Assembly: GCF_923868895.1 (NCBI RefSeq)
Contig: NZ_OV350343.1
Span: forward strand, 2,480,001 to 2,544,000
DNA length: 64,000 nucleotides
Direction of reading: 5' to 3'
Source: Halomonas sp. TD01
GTDB lineage: Bacteria > Pseudomonadota > Gammaproteobacteria > Pseudomonadales > Halomonadaceae
The notes below the pieces were generated by a model, which did not search any database, was not told where the DNA came from, and saw only the letters and a program-made list of their open reading frames with translations. This document shows, piece after piece, positions 17,155 through 24,386 of this stretch (position 1 is its first letter; each line of letters opens with the position of its first letter). Made by a program: the position numbers and the translations under genes.

Positions 17155-18009
17155 GTGATGCTGGCACTGGCGAGATGGCTCATGCGGAGCACGCCCTATG
17201 CCATTGGCGGGGCGGCGCTAGCGACGCTAGTGCCTTGGCTGTTCTGGTTAGGGGCAGCCATCGCCGCGTTAGTTACCCTACGCAAAGGTTTTGCACCTGC
17301 GCTTCCGGTAATCATCGCTGCTGCACTACCTGCGGGTTTTTGGTGGTCTCAAGGTGACGTCATTCCACTTGCTAGCGTACTGCTAGTAACTCTGATGGCG
17401 GTTATCCTGCGTGAGAGGATGCGTTGGAGTGAAGCGTTAATCGTTGGCACATTAGCGGCAGCGGTTATGGTTCAACTCGGCATTTTTATACCGCCAGGTG
17501 GAACACAGTTAATGCTGGAGCAACTGCGAGAAAGCTCTACCGAGATTGATCGCATGCTGACAGAGTTTGCTAACCAAGGTATTGATGCGCCCACGCTCGC
17601 CGCTATGGTGATCGGTGGTGTAACAGGCCTGGTGGTGCTGTTGGCCGCTATTGCGTGTTTAGCGTTGGCGCGAAGCTGGCAAGCTGGGCTTTATAACCCA
17701 GGCGGCTTCCGCGAAGAGTTTCACGCACTGCGCCTATCGCCCAAAGAGCTCGCTGTTTTAGTCGTGCTTGGTGTGGTGGGTATGGTGTTGGGAGCGCACG
17801 CTTTGGCAATGCTTGGTTGGATTCCACTGCTGGTAGCTGGCATTGCGCTAGTGCATGGGTTTATTGGAATAAAGGGGATGAACGGGCTGTGGCTGGTGGC
17901 ATTTTATGTGCTGCTGATCACGACCTGGCCCACGATTCTCATTGTGCTGCTGTTGGGGCTGATTGATACATTCGCGAACGTTCGCGCACGCCTTGCCCGC
18001 AGCAACTGA
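17155..18009 (+). CDS. DUF2232-like multi-pass membrane protein
   Basis: A 284-residue hydrophobic protein with roughly eight predicted membrane helices. A membrane protein of this kind sits between rpsR and rplI in Pseudomonas and Halomonas relatives and is generally annotated as hypothetical or DUF2232. The function is unknown. The frame allows GTG at 17155 or ATG at 17158; neither has a good ribosome site, suggesting coupling to rpsR translation ten bases upstream. Confidence 0.75.
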   Translation: MMLALARWLMRSTPYAIGGAALATLVPWLFWLGAAIAALVTLRKGFAPALPVIIAAALPAGFWWSQGDVIPLASVLLVTLMAVILRERMRWSEALIVGTLAAAVMVQLGIFIPPGGTQLMLEQLRESSTEIDRMLTEFANQGIDAPTLAAMVIGGVTGLVVLLAAIACLALARSWQAGLYNPGGFREEFHALRLSPKELAVLVVLGVVGMVLGAHALAMLGWIPLLVAGIALVHGFIGIKGMNGLWLVAFYVLLITTWPTILIVLLLGLIDTFANVRARLARSN

Positions 18010-18024
18010 CAAGAGGTTTACGAG

Positions 18025-18471
18025 ATGGAAGTCATTCTGCTCGACAACATTGGTAAGCTGGGCGGCCTGGGTGACAAAGTCACTGTAAAGCCCGGTTATG
18101 GTCGTAACTATTTGGTTCCTTACGGCCTAGCCGTGCCGGCAACCAAAGATAACGTTGAAGCATTCAAAGCCCAGCGTGCTGAGCTTGAAGCCCAAGCCGC
18201 TGAGCGTAAAGCAGAAGCTGAAGCGCGTGCTGAGCAGCTTAACGACATCGAATTGTCGTTGGTTTCTAAAGCAGGCGATGAAGGTAAGCTGTTCGGCTCT
18301 ATCGGTCCTCGTGACTTGGCCGACGCTATTTCCTCTGCTGGCATCGAAGTTGCCAAGAGCGAAGTACGTATGCCGCAGGGCCCGATTCGTCAAACTGGCG
18401 AATACGACATCTCTCTACACCTGCATGCAGATGTAGATGCTGTTGTCCGCGTGGTTGTTGTCGCAGAGTAA
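18025..18471 (+). CDS. rplI: 50S ribosomal protein L9
   Basis: 148 residues with the L9 N-terminal signature ([19 protein letters not shown], then [16 protein letters not shown]), a long charged connecting helix (residues 45-75) and the C-terminal RNA-binding domain ([16 protein letters not shown]). It binds 23S rRNA at the base of the L1 stalk. It follows the membrane protein by 15 bases and is followed by a strong terminator. Confidence 0.97.
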   Translation: MEVILLDNIGKLGGLGDKVTVKPGYGRNYLVPYGLAVPATKDNVEAFKAQRAELEAQAAERKAEAEARAEQLNDIELSLVSKAGDEGKLFGSIGPRDLADAISSAGIEVAKSEVRMPQGPIRQTGEYDISLHLHADVDAVVRVVVVAE

Positions 18472-18496
18472 ACGCTCTCGCCAACGCTGACGCCTC

Positions 18497-18531
18497 AAAG
18501 GGCGCGGGTTTTCCCGCGCCCTTTGTCTTTT
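18497..18531 (+). terminator. Intrinsic terminator of the rpsF-rplI operon
   Basis: AAAGGGCGCGGG, loop TTTT, CCCGCGCCCTTT: a perfect 12-bp stem followed by GTCTTTT. It begins 25 bases after the L9 stop. Confidence 0.88.
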
Positions 18532-18650
18532 AAGAGCCTTGTCTTTTAAGAACCTTGTCTTTTAAATTCTCTTTTTTAAGATTTTTGTCATTCAAGCAGC
18601 TTGTCTTTTAAGCTACTTTTCTTTTTAAATTATTTATCGTTTTAAATCAT
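18523..18650. repeat. Degenerate 16-bp tandem repeats (TTGTCTTTTAAG type)
   Basis: After the terminator, the motif TTGTCTTTTAAG recurs at 18523, 18539, 18555, 18585 and 18601, with weaker copies near 18570, 18617 and 18633, giving about eight units at 15-16 base spacing. The first unit includes the terminator's T-tail. The rest of the gap to dnaB (18651-18803) has no ORF; it should hold the dnaB promoter, but no confident pair of hexamers was found. Confidence 0.7.
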
Positions 18651-18803
18651 ATAGTTTCTAAGCATCGGTCAAAAATGTTTGCAGGGTTGGTCGAGTTTTT
18701 TTGAACGTCGCTTGGCGTGGGGCAGTCGCTTATGGTGGGTTTGAGATTGTCCCGCTAAGATAGTCATCGTCATTGGCTACGCTTTATTATTAAGGAGCTC
18801 ACT

Positions 18804-20192
18804 ATGCAGGACCAGCCTTCTGCTGATCAGGAAACGGCAGCGATAAAGCTGCCGCCGCATTCTCTTGAGGCGGAGCAGTCGGTGCTAGGTGGGCTAATGT
18901 TGGATAACCAGGCCTGGGATAATGTCTCGGAGCGGTTGGTGGCGGATGATTTTTACCGCTATGAACATCGCTTGGTATTCAATGTGATGATTCATTTGGC
19001 CGAATCTGGGCAGCCGCTGGACGTTATAACGCTATCAGAAGCGTTAGAAGCCCGTGATCAACTGGATACCGTGGGCGGTTTGGCATTCTTAGCTGAGCTG
19101 GCTCGCAATACGCCTTCCGCCAGTAATATTCGTGCCTATGCCGATATCGTTCGCGAACGGGCGACGCTGCGTAAGTTAATCCGTGCGGCCAATCAAATTG
19201 CTGATGGGGCGTTTTCACCTCAGGGTCGGCCTGCTGATGAGCTGCTCAACGAAGCTGAGCGATTAGTATTTCAGATTGCCGAAGAGCGACCGAAAACCGG
19301 TGGTCCTATCGGCATGAGCGAGCTACTCACCAAAGCCGTTGATCGCATTGATGAGCTGTTCAATCTAAAAGGTGAAATGACGGGGCTTTCCTCGGGGTTT
19401 CGTGACCTCGATGAAATGACCTCAGGCTTACAGCCCTCAGATTTGGTTATTATTGCTGGCCGTCCGTCAATGGGTAAAACCACCTTTGCCATGAACCTGG
19501 TTGAGCATGCGGTTATTGCTAGTGATAAGCCTGTGATGGTGTTCTCCATGGAGATGCCTGCGGAATCGCTGATGCTGCGTATGCTCTCTTCGCTGGGCCG
19601 AATTGATCAAACCCGAGTGCGCTCGGGGCAATTGGAAGATGAAGATTGGCCCCGATTGACGTCGGCGGTCAACCTGCTCAAAGACAAGCAATTGTTTATA
19701 GATGACACTGCCGCGCTATCACCTAACGAAATGCGCTCGCGCTTGCGTAGAGTGGTGCGGGAGCACGGCAATATGGCGCTGATCATGATTGACTATCTTC
19801 AGCTGATGCAGATTCCTGGTTTTTCTGAAAACCGTACCGGTGAGATATCGGAGATTTCACGCTCGCTGAAAGGGCTGGCAAAAGAGTTTCAATGCCCTGT
19901 TGTGGCACTTTCACAGCTTAACCGTTCGTTGGAGCAGCGCCCCAATAAGCGTCCTGTCATGTCGGATCTGAGGGAGTCGGGGGCGATTGAGCAGGATGCC
20001 GACGTCATTGCGTTTGTTTACCGAGATGAAGTGTATAACCCCGACAACCCTGACAACCAAGGGATTGCTGAGCTGATTATTGGTAAACAGCGTAACGGGC
20101 CTATCGGTACGGTACATATGGCATTTATTGGTAAATACACACGCTTCGAAGACCTTGCGCCCGACAGCTACGGCGAAGCGTTCGGCGATTAA
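18804..20192 (+). CDS. dnaB: Replicative DNA helicase DnaB
   Basis: A 462-residue helicase. The N-terminal domain starts with LPPHSLEAEQSVLGGLMLDN (primase-interacting collar); the RecA-like motor has Walker A GRPSMGKTTFA near residue 220, MIDYLQLM (Walker B) and SQLNRSLEQRPNKRP. It unwinds DNA at the fork. No intein interrupts it. AAGGAG precedes the ATG. Placement next to rplI is typical of gammaproteobacteria. Confidence 0.97.
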   Translation: MQDQPSADQETAAIKLPPHSLEAEQSVLGGLMLDNQAWDNVSERLVADDFYRYEHRLVFNVMIHLAESGQPLDVITLSEALEARDQLDTVGGLAFLAELARNTPSASNIRAYADIVRERATLRKLIRAANQIADGAFSPQGRPADELLNEAERLVFQIAEERPKTGGPIGMSELLTKAVDRIDELFNLKGEMTGLSSGFRDLDEMTSGLQPSDLVIIAGRPSMGKTTFAMNLVEHAVIASDKPVMVFSMEMPAESLMLRMLSSLGRIDQTRVRSGQLEDEDWPRLTSAVNLLKDKQLFIDDTAALSPNEMRSRLRRVVREHGNMALIMIDYLQLMQIPGFSENRTGEISEISRSLKGLAKEFQCPVVALSQLNRSLEQRPNKRPVMSDLRESGAIEQDADVIAFVYRDEVYNPDNPDNQGIAELIIGKQRNGPIGTVHMAFIGKYTRFEDLAPDSYGEAFGD

Positions 20193-20193
20193 C

Positions 20194-20231
20194 TTGAGCG
20201 TTGGGGGGGAGAACGTATAATGCTTCTCCCC
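20194..20231 (+). promoter_or_regulatory. Promoter nested in an inverted repeat downstream of dnaB
   Basis: TTGAGC (20194-20199), a 16-base spacer and TATAAT (20216-20221). The -10 lies inside the loop of GGGGAGAA (20206-20213) / TTCTCCCC (20224-20231), an 8-bp inverted repeat. It is 2 bases after the dnaB stop and about 30 bases before the next gene; the repeat could act as an operator or as a dnaB transcript hairpin. Confidence 0.55.
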
Positions 20232-20258
20232 GACGAAGCAGATAGACAGGAGTAGCAA

Positions 20259-20552
20259 ATGGCAGGTGGTTTTAGACGTGGTAACCGTAAGCGTCTTCCT
20301 AAGTTGGAAGGCCGTGGGGAACTGCAGTCACTAGAGCGAGAAGGGCCATTTAAAGAGTGGTTGGGAATGCCTGACCTCTATCGTTACTTCCTGGTAGTTG
20401 AAGGGGAAAAATATAGCTACCAAACCGAGGATTCAGAGCTGCCGGTAACGGTGGGCGATAAAGTGGTTTTCCGTTACAAGGAAACTAAAGGTGGTAACTG
20501 GATAGACCGCAACTCGTTAGGTAAAGCAATCGACCCGTCTGAGTATCAATAA
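20259..20552 (+). CDS. Small conserved-looking protein, function unknown
   Basis: 97 residues, not recognised. The N-terminus is basic (GGFRRGNRKRLPKLEGRG); the rest alternates charged and hydrophobic residues suggesting a small beta-rich domain (YRYFLVVEGEKYSYQ, PVTVGDKVVFRYKET). No signal peptide or membrane helix. The basic start plus beta barrel-like body would suit nucleic-acid or ribosome binding, but that is only a guess. A GACAGGAG ribosome site and its own promoter-like element support it as a real gene. Confidence 0.75.
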   Translation: MAGGFRRGNRKRLPKLEGRGELQSLEREGPFKEWLGMPDLYRYFLVVEGEKYSYQTEDSELPVTVGDKVVFRYKETKGGNWIDRNSLGKAIDPSEYQ

Positions 20553-20636
20553 TTCGACGAATAAGTTGACGTTTTGGTCAGGAACTCTTTTGTGATGTTG
20601 CCGTCATAGGCAGTTAGTGCCAAGGTAATAAAATTG

Positions 20637-20667
20637 TCATGGGGTACCGTCATGCTGTGCCCCATGA
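20637..20667. promoter_or_regulatory. Inverted repeat between two small genes
   Basis: TCATGGGG (20637-20644) and CCCCATGA (20660-20667) form an 8-bp inverted repeat with a 15-base loop, ending 25 bases before the next start. No T-tract follows, so it may be an operator or leader hairpin rather than a terminator. Confidence 0.35.
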
Positions 20668-20692
20668 TGATGAACAATCATAGGAGGGAACC

Positions 20693-20995
20693 ATGGAACT
20701 AAAAGAACTAAAGCAATTTGTTGCGGGTCACGATAATTTTGAAATACGCGTTATTACCCATTCGGGTAGCCGCTTTTACCAAGTAGAGCTCGAAGATGTT
20801 GAGGGTGAGCGTCATATGCTGACCCAACGTGGTAAGCCAATGTTGTTTCGCTCACTAGATGATGTTTATCTTGAGCTAAAACGTGCTGGTATTCACCGTG
20901 CTTACTTAGTGCAGCATGTACCCCAGGATGAAGTGATTGGACGCGATGCTCATTACAGTTCGCCACTAACGTCGCGTATGCCACTAGTGTTCTAG
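20693..20995 (+). CDS. DUF6482-like small protein
   Basis: A 100-residue soluble protein resembling the DUF6482 family known from Pseudomonas and Halomonas. Visible elements: MELKELKQFVAGHDNFEIRV, a strand pair SRFYQVELEDVEG, and the helix DVYLELKRAGIHRAYLVQHV followed by a DE-I-G segment. No enzyme motif is apparent and the role is unknown. GGAGGG precedes the ATG. Confidence 0.7.
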   Translation: MELKELKQFVAGHDNFEIRVITHSGSRFYQVELEDVEGERHMLTQRGKPMLFRSLDDVYLELKRAGIHRAYLVQHVPQDEVIGRDAHYSSPLTSRMPLVF

Positions 20996-21023
20996 CATTG
21001 TTAGCACTTTAACATTGGCGTCT

Positions 21024-21422
21024 TCATTTGTTAGCGTGACGCTTATCCCACCACTGGCCCAGCCGAACGCGGCGACGGGCAAAAAAACGATAGCCTGCAT
21101 CCATTACTCCTCGCAGGCCTGGTAAGCAAGAAAGCCACACTAGCCACCGGTAGCCCAGTACTGCATAGAGGGCCCGGCTGGCATCCATGCCGATATACCA
21201 ATTTCCTTGACTGTCTTTGACATGCAGCAGCCCCATCATGTCGTCAAATCTGCGTCCTACATCGGCTGCATTGAAATCACTACTCTGAATATCCACTAGC
21301 GTGACGCGTTCTTGATGGCGATGCTTTGCAAGCCACGCGACTTCCACGCGGCAAAAAGGGCAGTGGCCATCGTGGTAAAGCGTGACAGGTGGCTTTGCAC
21401 GAAGCGTAGAGAAGCGGCTCAT
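21024..21422 (-). CDS. DCC-family thiol-disulfide oxidoreductase-like protein (DUF393)
   Basis: 132 residues with the DCC signature YHDGHCPFCRVEVAWL: the C-x2-C pair (CPFC) sits right after the first strand as in thioredoxin-like folds. These proteins often sit beside photolyases or membrane redox genes; the substrate is unknown. Its ATG overlaps the photolyase stop by four bases (ATGA), so it is translationally coupled to it. Confidence 0.88.
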   Translation of the reverse strand: MSRFSTLRAKPPVTLYHDGHCPFCRVEVAWLAKHRHQERVTLVDIQSSDFNAADVGRRFDDMMGLLHVKDSQGNWYIGMDASRALYAVLGYRWLVWLSCLPGLRGVMDAGYRFFARRRVRLGQWWDKRHANK

Positions 21423-22999
21423 TGAGTATCCTTGGAGAAATAGCCTTGCGTGTGGAGAGCTTGGCCGTAGCTTTGGCTGGTCGGTAGTGAGGCAAGAAAC
21501 TGTTCAGCTTGCTGACGCATCGCGTCACGCTTTTCATCTTTCATGCGTGAGAGTGACCCATAGATCAGTTTCATGCGTGGGTTGCGGTTCAGCTGTTCAG
21601 CGTTGGTTTCCAGAAAATGCCAGTAAAGGCTGTTAAATGGGCACGCTTTTGGGCCAGTTACTTGTTTCGGGGAATAGCGACAGTGCTGGCAATGGTCAGA
21701 CATCTTGTCGATATATTTGCCGGAGGCGCAATAAGGCTTGGAGCCCATTAGACCGCCGTCAGCATGCAGCACCATACCCAAAGTGTTAGGCAGCTCAACC
21801 CACTCGCAGGCATCGGCATAAACCGCTAAGTACCAGTCGCAGAGCGCTTCAGGTTTAACACCACACAGCAGGGCAAAGTTGCCGGTCACCATTAAGCGCT
21901 GTATGTGGTGAGCGTAGCTGTTGTCGATGGTCATTTGAATGGCGCGCTGCAAGCAGCGCATATCGGTATTGCCATCCCAATAAAAGGCCGGCAGCTCGCG
22001 CTCAAAGCCAAGCTGGTTTTCGCGCTTATAAGCCGGCATTTGTGTCCAATAGAGCCCGCGCACATACTCTCGCCAACCGAGTATTTGACGAATAAACCCT
22101 TCAACTGCATTGATAGGAGCATGGCCCGCTAGGTACTGTTGCTCAGCGGCTTCACAGACTTCATGGGGTGTTAGCAGACCGATATTGAGCGCCGCCGACA
22201 GCCTGGAGTGATAAAGAAACGGTTCTGAGTCGCTGATCGCATCCTGATATCGGCCAAAGTCGGCCAGCCCCTTATCAAGGAAGTGGTTTAAATCCACCAG
22301 CGCCTGTCGGCGGGTGACGGGTAGGTTGAAGTTCTCCAGAGACCCCATGTGCTCGCTAAAATGGTGCTTGGCATCATTGAGCGCTTCCTGGGTTAACGCA
22401 TCTTGGCAATGGGTGGGAAGTGAGGGAAAGCTGAGCGATGCATGAATCGGATCACGGTTATCGTGATCAAAGTTCCATTTACCACCTGCGGGTGTATCGC
22501 CTTCCATCAGCAGCCCCGTTCGTTTGCGCTGCTCTCGATAGAAATACTCTAAGCGAAGCTGTTTACGTCCTTTAGCCCAGTTGGAAAAGTCATCAGGTGA
22601 GGTGAAAAAACGGTCATCTTCGATTATTCGCCAGGGTAAGGAAGCCTCTTGACGCTGCTGCATGGCATCCCAAAGCCGCCATTCACCAGGTCTTGCCACG
22701 CACACTTCATTGCAGCCGTACTGAGTCGCAATGCGTTCGGCTTCCGCGATGAGTGACTGGGTATTATCGGCGTCATCAATACGGCTGTAGTGAACGTTAT
22801 AGCCTTTATCGCGCAGCGCCTGAGCAAAGTGTCGCATGGCGGCCATAAACAAGCCGATCTTGTGTATATGGTGAGGCACATAACGCGCTTCTTCGGCGAC
22901 CTCGCAAAGGGCGACCACTGCGTTAGTTGGTGCGTCGCGCAGGGTCGCCAATGAAAGCGAAAGCTGGTCACCAAGAACGAGTAGTAAAGGCTTAGACAT
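21419..22999 (-). CDS. FeS-type (6-4) photolyase / cryptochrome-related protein (PhrB-like)
   Basis: A 526-residue member of the deoxyribodipyrimidine photolyase-related family (FeS-BCP). The start SKPLLLVLGDQLS is characteristic. Near residue 437 CQHC followed after 12 residues by another Cys (C-x2-C-x12-C) has the spacing of three of the four iron-sulfur ligands in Agrobacterium PhrB; the fourth is expected upstream. GNFALL and the helical C-terminal half form the FAD domain. These enzymes repair (6-4) photoproducts with blue light. It heads a two-gene operon with the DCC protein and is divergent from hemH. Confidence 0.9.
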   Translation of the reverse strand: MSKPLLLVLGDQLSLSLATLRDAPTNAVVALCEVAEEARYVPHHIHKIGLFMAAMRHFAQALRDKGYNVHYSRIDDADNTQSLIAEAERIATQYGCNEVCVARPGEWRLWDAMQQRQEASLPWRIIEDDRFFTSPDDFSNWAKGRKQLRLEYFYREQRKRTGLLMEGDTPAGGKWNFDHDNRDPIHASLSFPSLPTHCQDALTQEALNDAKHHFSEHMGSLENFNLPVTRRQALVDLNHFLDKGLADFGRYQDAISDSEPFLYHSRLSAALNIGLLTPHEVCEAAEQQYLAGHAPINAVEGFIRQILGWREYVRGLYWTQMPAYKRENQLGFERELPAFYWDGNTDMRCLQRAIQMTIDNSYAHHIQRLMVTGNFALLCGVKPEALCDWYLAVYADACEWVELPNTLGMVLHADGGLMGSKPYCASGKYIDKMSDHCQHCRYSPKQVTGPKACPFNSLYWHFLETNAEQLNRNPRMKLIYGSLSRMKDEKRDAMRQQAEQFLASLPTSQSYGQALHTQGYFSKDTQ

Positions 23000-23011
23000 G
23001 AGTTGGCCTGC

Positions 23012-23041
23012 AGTTATACAAATAATGTTGATAGTATAACT
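23012..23041. promoter_or_regulatory. Palindromic site between photolyase and hemH
   Basis: AGTTATAC, 14 bases, GTATAACT: a perfect 8-bp inverted repeat starting 13 bases before the photolyase ATG. The same AGTTATAC half-site occurs upstream of the DUF2256/DASH genes (30484). On the minus strand it contains TATACT, which could equally be a -10 hexamer. Confidence 0.5.
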
Positions 23042-23111
23042 TTATGCCGCAACTTTGCCGAAAAGTGTTAAGATTTTGCCAACTATTTAAAGTATCCGAG
23101 GAGTTAGCGAC

Positions 23112-24194
23112 ATGGTCGATAGCGTTGTGAAAGATCAGCCGGGAGAAGGGCGCTTGGCCCATGCTCCAAGTGATCACCCTGCTGTTCCCCCTGCAAAAGT
23201 GGGCGTGGTGTTGGCTAACTTGGGCACCCCGGACGCAACTGACTATTGGTCTATGCGGCGCTATCTCAGCGAGTTTTTGTCTGATAAACGTGTCGTCGAT
23301 TACGCCAACTGGAAGTGGCAGCCGCTTTTACAGCTGATTATTTTGACTAAGCGGCCCTTTTCATCTGGAAATGCTTATAAAAGCATCTGGAATAATGAAA
23401 AGAATGAGAGCCCTTTGCTGACGACAACGCGTGCCCAAACAGAAAAAATGGCTGCGCGTTTGAAGGCGCTATATGGCGATAATGTCGAAGTTGATTTCTG
23501 TATGCGCTATGGCAATCCGTCGACTGAAAGTGTCCTCAACCGCATGAAAGAGAAGGGCTGTGAGCGGATTGTTTTCTTCCCGCTTTATCCCCAGTACGGC
23601 TCGCCTACGACCGCAACGGCAAATGATCAGGCATTTCGTACGTTGATGAAAATGAAATGGCAGCCTTATATTCGTACGGTGCCCGCTTATTTTGAGCATC
23701 CCGCCTATATTCAGGCGCTGGCGAATTCAGTGCAAGAAGCTTACGACGGTTTTGAAACGCGTCCGACTAAGCTGGTAGCAAGCTACCATGGCGTCCCCGA
23801 ACGTTACTTACTAGAAGGTGACCCCTACCATTGCCAATGTCAGAAAACGACGCGCTTGATGCGTGAAAAACTGGGGCTGAGCAAAGAGGAAGTGGATACA
23901 GCGTTCCAATCTCAGTTTGGCCCTGAAAAGTGGGTAGGCCCACAAACCGTTGATCATGTGGCTGAGCTTGCCAAGCAGGGGCACAAACATATTGCGATTA
24001 TGTCGCCTGCTTTCTCTTCCGATTGTGTTGAAACCCTGGAAGAGATCAAAGAGGAAATTCACGATAGCTTTATGGAAGCAGGGGGCGAGACGTTTAGTTA
24101 TATTCCCTGCTTGAATGATCGTGACGACCACATCGATGCGCTGTTAGCGGTCGTTAACAATGAGTTGGCCGGTTGGCTTCCTGCTTCTAAATAA
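23112..24194 (+). CDS. hemH: Ferrochelatase
   Basis: A 360-residue enzyme inserting Fe2+ into protoporphyrin IX, the last step of haem synthesis, in the cytoplasm or at the membrane. It shows VGVVLANLGTPDATDYWSMR, MRYGNPS, LYPQYGSPTTAT, the metal-binding SYHGVPERYL His near residue 220, and SPAFSSDCVETLEEI with the second conserved acidic site. The N-terminus is about 30 residues longer than the core and Pro/Asp-rich. GAGGAG precedes the ATG. It is divergent from the photolyase, a flavin enzyme, across a shared palindrome. Confidence 0.95.
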   Translation: MVDSVVKDQPGEGRLAHAPSDHPAVPPAKVGVVLANLGTPDATDYWSMRRYLSEFLSDKRVVDYANWKWQPLLQLIILTKRPFSSGNAYKSIWNNEKNESPLLTTTRAQTEKMAARLKALYGDNVEVDFCMRYGNPSTESVLNRMKEKGCERIVFFPLYPQYGSPTTATANDQAFRTLMKMKWQPYIRTVPAYFEHPAYIQALANSVQEAYDGFETRPTKLVASYHGVPERYLLEGDPYHCQCQKTTRLMREKLGLSKEEVDTAFQSQFGPEKWVGPQTVDHVAELAKQGHKHIAIMSPAFSSDCVETLEEIKEEIHDSFMEAGGETFSYIPCLNDRDDHIDALLAVVNNELAGWLPASK

Positions 24195-24207
24195 TGCGTT
24201 TTGTTAC

Positions 24208-24242
24208 AAGCCGCCAAGGTGCTTAACTAAGGCGGCTTTTTT
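24208..24242 (+). terminator. Intrinsic terminator of hemH
   Basis: AAGCCGCC (24208-24215), 15-base loop, GGCGGCTT (24231-24238) and a run of six T. It begins 13 bases after the hemH stop. The 24243-24386 interval before mrpA shows no ORF. Confidence 0.8.
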
Positions 24243-24386
24243 ATGGGACCTAGATTTCTAGAAATTTGGTCAACCTTGGTATAAGGTCTGTGCATTAAAA
24301 ATCACATTTATTCAACGCTTAGGGCCGTTCGGTCTTGCTGCTGCCTTAGGGTTAACTGAAACGTTCTTATAGGGAGAAACCACCGG

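Noticed and set aside
18523..18650. CRISPR array at the 16-bp repeats
   Set aside because: Units are too short, degenerate and contiguous, with no spacers or cas genes.
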